The translations under genes were made by a program, and so were the position numbers. From positions 186,001 to 250,000 of the forward strand of contig NZ_CP097150.1 in NCBI RefSeq assembly GCF_023370075.1: a stretch of 64,000 nucleotides of DNA. Direction: 5' to 3'. This document shows positions 35,286 to 44,637 of the stretch, piece after piece (the stretch's first letter is position 1; every line of letters begins with the position of its first letter). The DNA is from Deinococcus sp. QL22 (GTDB lineage: Bacteria; Deinococcota; Deinococci; Deinococcales; Deinococcaceae). The notes below the pieces were generated by a model. The model was not told the DNA's origin and searched no databases. It saw nothing but the letters and a program-made list of their open reading frames with translations.

Positions 35286-38200
35286 ACTTCCTCGTTGAAG
35301 GTTTTGAGGAGGTTGCTCAGCTGACCGCCCAGCAAGTGGTCTTGCTTCTTCAAAGGCCCGAATTGCTCCCGGAACAGCAGGGCGGGATCATTGAGGGTCT
35401 CTGTATCCACGATCCCCAGCACCTTGGTCTGGGCAGCCAGTAAGGCCAACCAGGCCTCCTCTTGAACAGTCCAGGTGGTGGAGGCAAGCAAGGTCTTTCG
35501 GGCAGCGTCCACCCGCTCGGCAAAAGGCTTCACACTCTCGCCCAGAGCCGCTTGCCGGATGTACGCGATGATCTGTGCGGCACCTTGCGCGTTGGTCGTT
35601 TCTTTCCACGCCTGATCCAGACTGAGGGAGGTAAACCCTTTCTGGCGCAATTTCAACTCCAGTGTTTTGAGTTCTTGGCGGGTCAGCTCAGCGGGGCGCG
35701 TCAGGACCGTTTCCAAAGCAGCCAGTTGATCAGGATTGTCCTTGATGTAAGCCGTAAAGGACTCCAGGTAATCTGCGGGGCGGGCGAGATTTGGTCCGTA
35801 GCCCGTCTCAGTGCCCAGCAACTCATCCTGGTGCCCGGAAATGACCATGGGGAGCGCCTGCGCCTGCTTCATCTGGTCCAAGATCTCGGTCAGTCCAGTG
35901 TTCTGCGTAAACCACGCGGCGATCTCCGAGGCAGGCTTCTGATTCAGCAGGGCCAAGAACTCTTCGGGACTGAGGCCGCCACTGGCCGTGTGAAAATCTT
36001 GCTTGTCCTGCGCGCTCATGCGCCGCCGCCGGTTATGCAGTTTCACCTGGAATTGCCGGAGCGCTTCTTGCTGCGCCGCCCCCTGCGTCGACTGAACTTC
36101 CTGGATGAGTTGTTGGAAGGAAATGTTGACCTGTTGCACCACAGGCTTCATCTCGGTGATGTTCTTGAGGGCGGCATAGATCCCGACGGCATCGTAGACC
36201 GTGAAGTGATCCTTCTGGATGCGGTCGCAAGGACGGGTCGCCCGGCCCAGCATCTGGTCATAGAGGATCCGGCTTTTCACACGTCTCAAGAAGACCAGGT
36301 GACTGATCTCAGGGACGTCGATGCCCGTGGTCAGGAGATCGACCGTGACCGCGATATTGGGGAACTTCTCGTTCTTGTACTTGCGGATCATGCCGAGCGG
36401 GTCGTCCACGGTTCCGGTAATCTTGGCCACCACATCGTTGTCGACCCCACCCCAGGCGGCGGCAAGTTCCTGCCGCAACAACTTCACGACCAGATCGGCG
36501 TGCAGGTCATTGGCACAGAAGATCAGCGTCTTCTCTTTGGACGTGATGGGCAGGGTCTTGGCCAGAAACCGGCAGACCTGTTCATTGAAACTTTCGGTGA
36601 TGACTTTCTTGTTGAACGTGTCGATATCGAAGCTCAGTTCATCGGGCACCGTCACAGAGGTGACTTCACCGGTGCCGACGTCCAGGACCTTGATCTCATC
36701 TCCCGCCCCAAAGTGAATGCCGTCCTGGCTGAGTTTGGTTTTGATCAGGGTGGGCGCTTGATGGTCAATCAGGAAGCCGTCGACCACGGCCTGCTGATAG
36801 GAGTAGGTGTAGACGGGCTTTCCAAAAATCTGGCTGGTCTGCAGGGCAGGGGTTGCAGTCAGGCCAATTCGGGTGGCATCGAAGTACTCCAGCACCCGGC
36901 GGTACTTGCTGAGGTAATCATCTCCGTCCCGGAACGTCATCTCGGTGTCGGACAGGTCGCGGTCGAGCAGGTATCCCCGGTGGGCCTCGTCCACGATGAT
37001 GCAGTCGTAGGTGTCGATGGGGAGCGGACCTTGGCCCTCGGATGGCGAGAGCACCCGGCTGACCATGCTTTGCACGGTGGCCACATGCACCACGGTGTCC
37101 GGCCCCAGCTTGGCGTCGTTGAGTTCGGCCAGGTTATAAATGTCTGCAAAGTTCTGCACGCCTTCCATGCGGGTGTCCTTGAAGGCACCGGCGGCCTGCT
37201 CTCCCAGCGAGCGGCGATCCACCAGGAAGAGCACCCGGTTCACGCGCCGGGCTTTCAGCAGGCGGTAGATCAGCGCGATGCACGTTTTGGTCTTGCCTGT
37301 TCCCGTCGCCATCGCCACCAGAATCTGACGCTGCTCCCTCGCCATAGCGGCCTCCACCGCCTGGATAGCATCCCGCTGATAGGAGCGCAGAGGAAAAGCA
37401 AACGACACCGCGGTGTCCTCCAAGGTCTGCTGAGCCACCTTGGGGTCATGATCCAGCAGTTTCTGCAGGCCCTCCGGCGTATACCAGTTCACCAGAGCCC
37501 TGGGGTGGTTCTCGCGGTGCCGTACATCCCGGAACCAGATGCCACTGACGAGCTCAACCTGCTTGAGGTAAGGCCTGCCATTGGTGGAGAAGAGGAACGG
37601 AACCTGATACTCGCCCCAGGGGCCGCCCGGAAACTGGTCGGCCTCAATGTGCACGATCTCTCGGCTGTAGCGTTCCGCCTGAGTCAAGTGGTCGTAAGCA
37701 TTTTTGTTTTTGCGTTTGGCTTCGATGATGGCGACAGGCGTGAGGCCGATGAACAGCACGTAGTCGGCATGCCCCTTGGCAGCTGGCCACTCGGCAATAG
37801 CCCGGTTGTGGCCCTTTTCCGGGCGGGTGCCCGCACTGAATTTCAGTTGATTGGTGTCAACTTCCCAGCCAGCGTCGCGCAGGGCTTGATCGATGAGCAC
37901 GCGGGTTTCCGCCTCACTCAGGTTCACCAGTTGGGCCGCTTTCTGCGCCGCTTTGAGGGCGGCAGGCTTGGGGATCAGCTGTTCTGGCGTGTGCTGAATC
38001 TGTGTTTCGGCGATCTGCCCCGCCTCTTCCTCTTCTCGTCTCAAGACCTGGACGTCGCTGGAAGCCATCCGAGCGGTGGGTTCAACGAACTCAGGCTGAA
38101 GATCGGCAGTGATGGTCTCTGGGGCCCGAAGATGGTGAAACCACCAGCCCAGTTGCCAGGCCAGCCGCAACAGGAAGAGGGCCTGTGACGCATCGCCTGC

Positions 38201-38494
38201 CAGGTCGTGCGTGGCCCGGTTGCCCTGTTGACGCAGCGTCTGGAACACGCGGGCCACTTCCTCGTTGAGAACCGTTTCACGCTTAAGCCGGTCCAACCGG
38301 TCGTGTTGACTCTCGTCCGGCTTCCAAGTGCCGCTGTGAATGGCCACCTGTTTGGCCAGCAACTCGGCAAACTGGCGGAGTTTGGCAATGCAGGTGCTGG
38401 GGTCGAGCAAGAGCAGCTGCTCTGCGAGTGCCCCCTGTTTGGCCAGAGCATCGTCCAGGGGAAGGAGATGCGCGAAATTGGAAGGGGAAGTCAT
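35273..38494 (-). CDS. hsdR: Type I restriction enzyme HsdR (EcoEI-like)
   Basis: 1073 aa. An N-terminal DUF4145-like helical region (residues 20-110, LRQQGNRATHDL) is followed by the PD-(D/E)xK nuclease domain (ADYVLFIGLTPVAIIEAKRKN). The SF2 translocase has Walker A MATGTGKTKT, DEAH box IIVDEAHRGY, motif III GLTATP and motif VI YDQMLGRATRP. The C-terminal region is of EcoEI_R type. All active-site motifs are present. It cuts unmodified DNA after ATP-driven translocation, in complex with HsdM and HsdS. It is first in the leftward operon, now separated from hsdM by about 4 kb of inserted genes. Confidence 0.95.
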   Translation of the reverse strand: MTSPSNFAHLLPLDDALAKQGALAEQLLLLDPSTCIAKLRQFAELLAKQVAIHSGTWKPDESQHDRLDRLKRETVLNEEVARVFQTLRQQGNRATHDLAGDASQALFLLRLAWQLGWWFHHLRAPETITADLQPEFVEPTARMASSDVQVLRREEEEAGQIAETQIQHTPEQLIPKPAALKAAQKAAQLVNLSEAETRVLIDQALRDAGWEVDTNQLKFSAGTRPEKGHNRAIAEWPAAKGHADYVLFIGLTPVAIIEAKRKNKNAYDHLTQAERYSREIVHIEADQFPGGPWGEYQVPFLFSTNGRPYLKQVELVSGIWFRDVRHRENHPRALVNWYTPEGLQKLLDHDPKVAQQTLEDTAVSFAFPLRSYQRDAIQAVEAAMAREQRQILVAMATGTGKTKTCIALIYRLLKARRVNRVLFLVDRRSLGEQAAGAFKDTRMEGVQNFADIYNLAELNDAKLGPDTVVHVATVQSMVSRVLSPSEGQGPLPIDTYDCIIVDEAHRGYLLDRDLSDTEMTFRDGDDYLSKYRRVLEYFDATRIGLTATPALQTSQIFGKPVYTYSYQQAVVDGFLIDHQAPTLIKTKLSQDGIHFGAGDEIKVLDVGTGEVTSVTVPDELSFDIDTFNKKVITESFNEQVCRFLAKTLPITSKEKTLIFCANDLHADLVVKLLRQELAAAWGGVDNDVVAKITGTVDDPLGMIRKYKNEKFPNIAVTVDLLTTGIDVPEISHLVFLRRVKSRILYDQMLGRATRPCDRIQKDHFTVYDAVGIYAALKNITEMKPVVQQVNISFQQLIQEVQSTQGAAQQEALRQFQVKLHNRRRRMSAQDKQDFHTASGGLSPEEFLALLNQKPASEIAAWFTQNTGLTEILDQMKQAQALPMVISGHQDELLGTETGYGPNLARPADYLESFTAYIKDNPDQLAALETVLTRPAELTRQELKTLELKLRQKGFTSLSLDQAWKETTNAQGAAQIIAYIRQAALGESVKPFAERVDAARKTLLASTTWTVQEEAWLALLAAQTKVLGIVDTETLNDPALLFREQFGPLKKQDHLLGGQLSNLLKTFNEEVWRI

Positions 38495-38780
38495 GACGTG
38501 CTGCCAGCTTACTGGGTTGCTCTGATCCCCGCACCTGAAGTTGCGGCAGATAGGGTCCGAACGCTCGACTCAGCCTCTGGATAGTCGGTGAAATTCATCT
38601 GGCCCAAGCTCAATTTAAAGGAGTGGTTCACCTCTGCGCTGGAGCACCTTTAGATCCCATATCGCCACGTCACGCTCTGGCTGAGTGCTAGGCGCGGACA
38701 CAAGGAGGCTGAGCAGGACACCCTTGGAGATAAGCAAATGAGGCTTTGGCCTGAGGCTGATTGTGTCAGGCTGAAAGGCG

Positions 38781-39911
38781 ATGACGCGCGATCACGCTGG
38801 AGTGCCCTTTGCTCTTGACGCCGCAGGGCAGGTCGCGGATCCAGCCTTGGTCCCCCGCGAGGGCCGCTACAGTTGTCTGGCGTGTCGGGAAACCGTTCGA
38901 ATCCGGCGGGGAAGGAAATACCGGACCCATTTCGCCCATCTCGCAGGCAGCAGGTGTACCGCGACAGGGGAGAGTGTCGAGCACCGCGTGTTCAAGCAAG
39001 GGCTGTGTGAACGATTGAGCTTATTCCGCGCCTTTGAGGTCATGCTCTGTTGCCCCGTGTGCCTGATCAAGCTGCGCAAGAAGTATCACCTCTTGCCTGT
39101 ACACGAGGTGGCCCAGGAAGTCCCGGTGGGTTCGTACCGGGCAGATGTGGCCATCCTGGGGGAAAACGCAGAAGTGAAGGTGGCGTTTGAAGCGTATTAC
39201 GCCCACCAGGTGCCGGAGGACAAGGCCCTCGGGTTGACCGTGCTGTGGTTCGAAGTGCAGGTCAACCTCGCCGCACTGTTGAAACAGGCCGGAGTGCCTC
39301 TCCTGACTGCGGTCAATACCAACCTCTTTGCTCGCCAGCCTTGTTCTCGGTGCGGCAACGCAGCGGCTTCCAAAGCGCAGGCCCAGGCCAACGTTCTGGC
39401 GGCAAAACAGCAACGCTTGGAAGAGCAGGCGGCCAAAGCGGCGGCCCTACAGGCGGCTCAGAAGCAGGAACGTGAAGCGCGCAGTGCGCAACGGCAAAAA
39501 CGCGAGCAGGCCGAGATGCGGATCTACCGCGTGGCCCTCCCCGCTCATGCTCAGGAGCAGGCCGTGCTATCCGCCTTTCTGACAGAGCATCTCCCGGACA
39601 TTGATACTCGCTTGTCTCATTACACCACCATAGTGGCGGTTTGCCCCGGGTGCAGCCTGCAGACGGTATTTTTCGACAGCCAGCACATGGTGCCCACCTG
39701 GACCGCCTTGGTGCGGCGTGACACTGCCTTTCAGCCCTGGCAAAGCGTTTGTATTCACTGCGGGTGGCATGGCCGAGCCCCATCAGGTGTTGCCTTCACC
39801 CGCTCGGCTGCCGGGGCCGTTGCTCAGACTGAGACGTTTTCCCAGATGCCTCATCGTGCACCAGCGCTGTCTGCCCAGCCAGAGGGCCGGTTTTGGTGGC
39901 AAGAGGACTGA
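38781..39911 (+). CDS. CoiA-like competence/nuclease protein
   Basis: 376 aa. The N-terminal zinc-binding motif CLACRETVRIRRGRKYRTHFAHLAGSRC is characteristic of CoiA-like proteins. The next region has HRVFKQGL and YRADVAILGE...VKVAFEAYYAHQV, which fits the CoiA nuclease core (D...ExY/K-type). A coiled, Ala/Gln-rich stretch (about residues 195-250) and C-terminal zinc-like pairs CPGC and CIHCGWH follow. CoiA acts in natural transformation; similar proteins are also carried on plasmids. Divergent from hsdR. Confidence 0.75.
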   Translation: MTRDHAGVPFALDAAGQVADPALVPREGRYSCLACRETVRIRRGRKYRTHFAHLAGSRCTATGESVEHRVFKQGLCERLSLFRAFEVMLCCPVCLIKLRKKYHLLPVHEVAQEVPVGSYRADVAILGENAEVKVAFEAYYAHQVPEDKALGLTVLWFEVQVNLAALLKQAGVPLLTAVNTNLFARQPCSRCGNAAASKAQAQANVLAAKQQRLEEQAAKAAALQAAQKQEREARSAQRQKREQAEMRIYRVALPAHAQEQAVLSAFLTEHLPDIDTRLSHYTTIVAVCPGCSLQTVFFDSQHMVPTWTALVRRDTAFQPWQSVCIHCGWHGRAPSGVAFTRSAAGAVAQTETFSQMPHRAPALSAQPEGRFWWQED

Positions 39912-40496
39912 ACCAATGTCTGGCACGGGCGGTGCAGAGAGGGACATGAAAATTCCCCATTCACTTGCTGCATCGACCCGAGAAATTACACCTCAGGAAT
40001 CCGTTGGCTTCACCACTCGTCGATCTTTTCCAAGGCAAATGGCAGCAATGCGGGCTACTGGGAGGCTTCCTGTTTGGCCCTTAGAACAACTTGGCGCCGT
40101 TCCCGGCAAGTGACGAAATCCCTTGCTCCCATGGCTGCGCCAGGTTCTGCTGACGCGCTGCGGCTGTGGGCATCCCTAAAAGCAGCGGAATGCAGTACGT
40201 CAGGTACCAACCTCGGAGAGACATTGCCGGGTACAGGAGGCAAGGCTTTGCATCGATCCATCTCAAGCCGTCTTTGGTTGCTCGTGGGCATCCAAGTGTG
40301 AAAGCTTGGAGGGATTGTGCACGATGAGCCACCGTCTGGGAGGGGGTTTTCTTGGCTATTCTCGGCTAAAGTCTAGTCGCCCTAGCGCTGTTTTATGTAG
40401 AGTAGCGCAGTCCGAGAATTCCAGTCCTCTCAACAGCCCTCTCAGCGGGCGTCCAGCGGTCCTCTACCGGTCCTCTAGCGTGCACATTGCCATTCC
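39912..40496. other. Stretch between the CoiA-like gene and the recombinase module
   Basis: No convincing gene. Near 40420-40485 there is a run of short direct repeats of the type (A/C)GTCCTCT or GCCCTCT (four copies in about 65 bp), just beyond the end of the recombinase module. These could be part of the element's end. Confidence 0.4.
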
Positions 40497-41231
40497 TCAT
40501 CGTGTGGTTCCCTTTTTGCTCTTGACGGCTGATGGCTTGAACTTTGGCTTCTGTGCCAGATACAGGCGGTCAAGCTTCTGGAGATGCTGCCGATGTTCAG
40601 AGATCCGCTTTTCCAGATCAATGATCATTTTAGCCAGATCTGCCTTGCGCTGATGTGTCCTCAGCTGCTGATACCGATGTGCGGCCGCCGCACTGGGCAC
40701 GAATGGATCATTCGGGAACGGCAGCTTCTCTGGCCACGGACCCTCCTCCAGATTTCCAACGTCCAGCAACTCACGCCGATTCGTATAAAACCGGTCGAGT
40801 TCCATTAAACCAACCACATCCTGGGCCAACTGGTCTCGTGACTTGTGTTTGATCAGGTATGAACGTCTTCTGCTTTGTGCCCGATGACCAATGCTTCTGT
40901 TGACCTTCAGACTGGCATAGCGAGAGAAGTCAGGGATCGCCTGGAACGTCTCACGCCGAGCCACTGCGATCACCGAGGCAACTTCGGTGTTTGATGACAG
41001 TGTCGTTTTGTAAATCGGTTTTTTTCTTTTGCTGTCACTCTTGTTAATCAGCTCATTTGCTATTCTTAAGAGATCTTTTGTTTCAAAGGTGCGTAGCTCT
41101 TCAGTGATATGTAACTGCTCTTTGTTCCTCTCATTAATGGCGCGCTTTATAAATTCGAGTGTAAGGCTTTTTCGGTCTTCCCCTGATTTCAGCAGCGACG
41201 AAGGTTGAAACGGGAGATCATCGTTCGTCAT
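40497..41231 (-). CDS. Third gene of the recombinase module (TnpC-like, coiled coil)
   Basis: 244 aa, basic, with a C-terminal coiled coil (HQRKADLAKMIIDLEKRISE and onwards, about residues 190-225) and a Lys-rich tail. The start overlaps the true stop of the middle gene as ATGA. No catalytic motif. In Tn554-type elements the third gene, TnpC, is a small accessory protein with coiled-coil character; this is the positional equivalent, though twice as long. AT-rich like its two upstream partners. Confidence 0.6.
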   Translation of the reverse strand: MTNDDLPFQPSSLLKSGEDRKSLTLEFIKRAINERNKEQLHITEELRTFETKDLLRIANELINKSDSKRKKPIYKTTLSSNTEVASVIAVARRETFQAIPDFSRYASLKVNRSIGHRAQSRRRSYLIKHKSRDQLAQDVVGLMELDRFYTNRRELLDVGNLEEGPWPEKLPFPNDPFVPSAAAAHRYQQLRTHQRKADLAKMIIDLEKRISEHRQHLQKLDRLYLAQKPKFKPSAVKSKKGTTR

Positions 41232-41421
41232 TGCTGCACCGAGGTACTTTTGATGGCATCAGGCAACAGAGATTGCCAGAGGGTCTCGAGGGGGACATCA
41301 ACCATCATCTGAGGACGGCTGTCTCTCGCTTTACCCCCCAAGTAATGCTGGGTCATCCATTCGCACGCGTGACCCAGATCTGGAGTGAACCCAAAGTACC
41401 GGGCCAGCAGGCAAGTCACTT

Positions 41422-42267
41422 CTAGGCGCAATGATAGTGGGTGGCGAACTCGGCTGGTGGGACATACCCCAAACTGGAATGCAGACGTTCTTGGTTGTAC
41501 AGCTGACCGATGAAGTGGTTGATGTGGCGCTGTGCGTCGTCGAAGTCGAGATAGTCCTGCAGATCGACTTCCTCCGTTTTCAGGGTCTTGTAAAAACTTT
41601 CCATCCGGGCGTTGTCGTAGGGGTTGCCCTTTCTGGACATGCTGGGAATCAACCCGGCCTCCCGAAGCCGATCCACGTAGACGCGACTTGCGTATTGAGA
41701 CCCCTGGTCAGAATGGTGGAGGAGACCTGGAGCTGGGCAACGCGCCCCAAGCGCGTTGTTGAGTGCCTTCACGGCCAGCGCCGCGTCAATGCACCTGGAC
41801 ATGGCCCAGCCCACGATTTCTCGGGTGAAGCTGTCGAGGACGCAGGCGAGGTACACAAAGCCATGCTTGACCCGAACGTAGGTGAGATCGACTTGCCAGA
41901 CCTGGTTGGGTTGCTTAGGGACCACGGTTGGCAACAGATTTTCAAAACGACGTTCGCTGTGCGTCGAGTCCGTGGTGGCCTGAAACCGCCGTTTGGGACG
42001 GCATAACAACCCTCCTGCTCGCATCACGCGTAAGACGCGTTTGTGATTGGTCGGGCGTCCCCGGCGGGCCAGTTCATGGGTGACACGACGGTACCCGTAC
42101 CCGCTCCACTTCAACACCACCGCCTCAATCTCTTTGGCCAGCCCAAGATCCGGGTCTATCGGTGTCCGAGTCTGCTGACCCAGATACCACGACCGACTGA
42201 CCGCGTGCAGCTCACACAAGCGACGTACCGACACCCTGGGATGCGCGACTCGCGCATCCGCAATCAT
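41422..42267 (-). CDS. IS3-family transposase OrfB
   Basis: 281 aa with an HTH_21-like start, then the rve integrase core: Asp in QVWQVDLTYVRVKHG, Asp in LLHHSDQGSQYAS and Glu in NARMESFYKTLKTE (DDE intact), ending HSSLGYVPPAEFATHY. It overlaps orfA by 4 nt; in IS3 elements the fused OrfAB made by frameshifting is the active enzyme. Frame intact, probably functional. Confidence 0.92.
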   Translation of the reverse strand: MIADARVAHPRVSVRRLCELHAVSRSWYLGQQTRTPIDPDLGLAKEIEAVVLKWSGYGYRRVTHELARRGRPTNHKRVLRVMRAGGLLCRPKRRFQATTDSTHSERRFENLLPTVVPKQPNQVWQVDLTYVRVKHGFVYLACVLDSFTREIVGWAMSRCIDAALAVKALNNALGARCPAPGLLHHSDQGSQYASRVYVDRLREAGLIPSMSRKGNPYDNARMESFYKTLKTEEVDLQDYLDFDDAQRHINHFIGQLYNQERLHSSLGYVPPAEFATHYHCA

Positions 42268-42563
42268 TTGGTGCCGTGTTTCGAGCGGTACGTCGCCAAC
42301 GATTTTTTCAGAATCGTGTTCTCCAGAGCGAGCTGACCACAGTACCGTTCCAGCTCGGCAATCCGGAGTTCGTCGCTGCGATCCGTCGTGGCACCATCGG
42401 TAAACGCGGCTTCCCCACGTGCCTCAACCTCTTTGCGCCACCGATGAATCAAGCTCGGAGCCAGTGAATGAAGGCGACTGAGATGGGCCGTGGTGTGCTG
42501 CCCGCTGTTGATCTGGCTGACAACCTCAAGTTTGAAGTCGCGGCTGTGATTTCGTCCTGGCAT
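42264..42563 (-). CDS. IS3-family transposase OrfA
   Basis: 99 aa from ATG at 42563 with GGAG upstream. HTH domain in HSRDFKLEVVSQINSGQHTT through SLIHRWRKEVEARGE, then a leucine-zipper-like helix (ELRIAELERYCGQLALENTI) for multimerisation. It ends within the 4-nt overlap with orfB. Confidence 0.9.
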   Translation of the reverse strand: MPGRNHSRDFKLEVVSQINSGQHTTAHLSRLHSLAPSLIHRWRKEVEARGEAAFTDGATTDRSDELRIAELERYCGQLALENTILKKSLATYRSKHGTK

Positions 42564-44637
42564 CTGATCTCCTTCGCGATGCAATCAGCGTATCCGCTGA
42601 ATGGGGCAAAGTGTCTTGGCCTGTGGTCCTGTCAGATGGGGTCAGTCCAATCTTTTTGGATATCCGACAGCAGATGTCCAAGTTCCTCCCGGATGCGTGT
42701 GTGGCCATGTCGCAGGAGATGGATAGCTAAGCTCATGAAGTCCGGGTCGGTGGAATCATGACATGCGCCAAAAGCCACAAACCGCGCCGACCGTCTCATT
42801 ACGACCTGCGAGAGTCGCCTGCCGTCAGCTTGCAGTAGATAACCCCCTCGCTCGAAACCGAATTTCTCTCCGTCTTGAGGCAGAACGTATGAAAAATCGC
42901 CCCATGATTTGTAATGTGCGTCGCGCAAAGCTTCCCAGTACGTTCTCACAAAAGGCTCTAACTTTTGCTTGAATATTTTCTTCTTGTCCCGTTTTTTACC
43001 CTTTTTGTAAATACTGCATTCAAAGTGTCCACTTTCTAGTATCACTGTGTCGGGCGCACGGCCATTGATCTGCTGCATCTCATGCGTCCTCATGCCTGAG
43101 CTGTAGGCCACCACCAGAACAAACGCACCATAGGCTGCACCCGCGCAGAGCGCCTTCAAGTCAAACAAAACCCTTGGCTTCCGGCCAGAGCGATGTGCGT
43201 CAGCATGTTCTTTATGGCAATGACCGCTTAGGCGCATGGCAGGACGCAGCAAGCCTGGCCAAGTACCCAGGTAATCCGATTCGACCCCGCCATATTTAAG
43301 GATCTGCGGCCTGAATTCCGGATCGTACCAGGCGCGCTGAACCAGGGCAAAGTAAGCGTCGGGCAACGGTTGACCAGCCTCGTCGACCGCCCCCACATAC
43401 TCGACAAGGGTTTCTCGTTGATCCCCTTGATTGAGCAATTCCAACTGCTTGGTGAGGCTCCTCTTTCCGGCGAAGACCGCCGCCGACCAGATCACAAAAC
43501 GCAAGGTGGCGGATCCATCGGACAGACAGACCTCAAATGGAAGATGGTTTTCTTCGGCACTCAGAGACGCAAACTGCCTATGCGCCACCTCGCTCGCCGC
43601 CGCTATTTCCTGGAAAACGGCGGCTCGCCGGATGACGGCACTCAGGGTAGGCAGATAAACCTTTGCTAGAGCGTCCGCCAGGGCATACCGCCTGTTCTTC
43701 TCCGCCTGGCGTGCCGCGGCGAATAGTTTGTCCTCATCGATATGTCCTTTCGGGGAGCGCAGTCGCCAGGGAGCAACGGAGGCCTTCAGATCGGGGTGAG
43801 CCCTCTCCCAACGATATCCTGCATCTGCACATTCAAGATATGCGCTGATATGCGCGACCCTGACACTGTCAAGATACTGGCCAGATTCATCCTTAAAGTA
43901 GGATCTTAAATGTAAATCAGGATCAAAATCCACCATACTCTTAAGCGAGCAGTCAGCAAATACCTTTTTAAGTAAGGACGCAGTATGTGTTAATTTTGTT
44001 AAGACTGAGTTGGGGGTATTTCGCTCCCCCCTTGCCGATTCTTCATCCGTTAACATGGAAACAGCCAAAATAAGCTCGGAAACGTACGGTGTTTTGCGCA
44101 TAGAGTGGATTCTTTTGATAACCTTTCTATTTTCTTCAGGTACAGCACCACCATGGCATTTAAAACGCTGGTCTGCAATTTTTAGTATTGTGGCAGGAAT
44201 ATATCCGGCGAAGTTTGATAAGCCGAGGAGAGGAAGGTATTCGTTTGGTAAAATGCATCTTATATCTGAAAGTAATACAGAAGTAGGATCTGTGATGGCC
44301 TCAAGTACCTGACGAGCAACTCTACCGGAATGCTGCCGTAAATCTGCAAGGCTTGTTGTGCGGTCAAGTTCTTTGAAAGTGCTGGGTCTGTGCTGTGCTA
44401 TCCACATCTCCCGCCAGCATCTGTTCAGATATTTAAGCCGCTTTTCTACAAGTTTGGGCTCAGAATTGCAGACAGCATAGTGAAGAAGCAGGGGGGCGTA
44501 AGGCGGCCGTTCCAGTTGAATTTCAATTAAGCAATTGATTACATCTAGGGAGGGATAACCAGCTGACTCCCAGGATAAAATAGATTCCCGGTACTCATCT
44601 GAAACTATATTCAGCAGTTTATCAATAGCTTCAATCC

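Larger units (their letters stand above)
41370..42644 (-). mobile_element. IS3-family element inserted in the recombinase gene
   Basis: 1275 bp. The ends are TGACCCCATCTGACAGG (reading in from 42644) and TGACCCAGATCTGGAGTG (reading in from 41370), imperfect inverted repeats starting TG as usual for IS3. orfA and orfB both read leftwards. I see no target-site duplication. Confidence 0.75.

Noticed and set aside
35462..38188. Very long plus-strand open frame opposite hsdR
   Set aside because: High-GC antisense shadow; hsdR has all helicase and nuclease motifs on the minus strand and the opposite frame has none.
40081..40332. 83-codon minus-strand frame with a hydrophobic middle
   Set aside because: Considered as a small membrane toxin, but no start signal, no family and overlapping alternative frames.
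40415..40490. CCTCT repeats as a CRISPR array
   Set aside because: Units are under 10 bp and unevenly spaced; no repeat-spacer pattern and no cas genes in the window.
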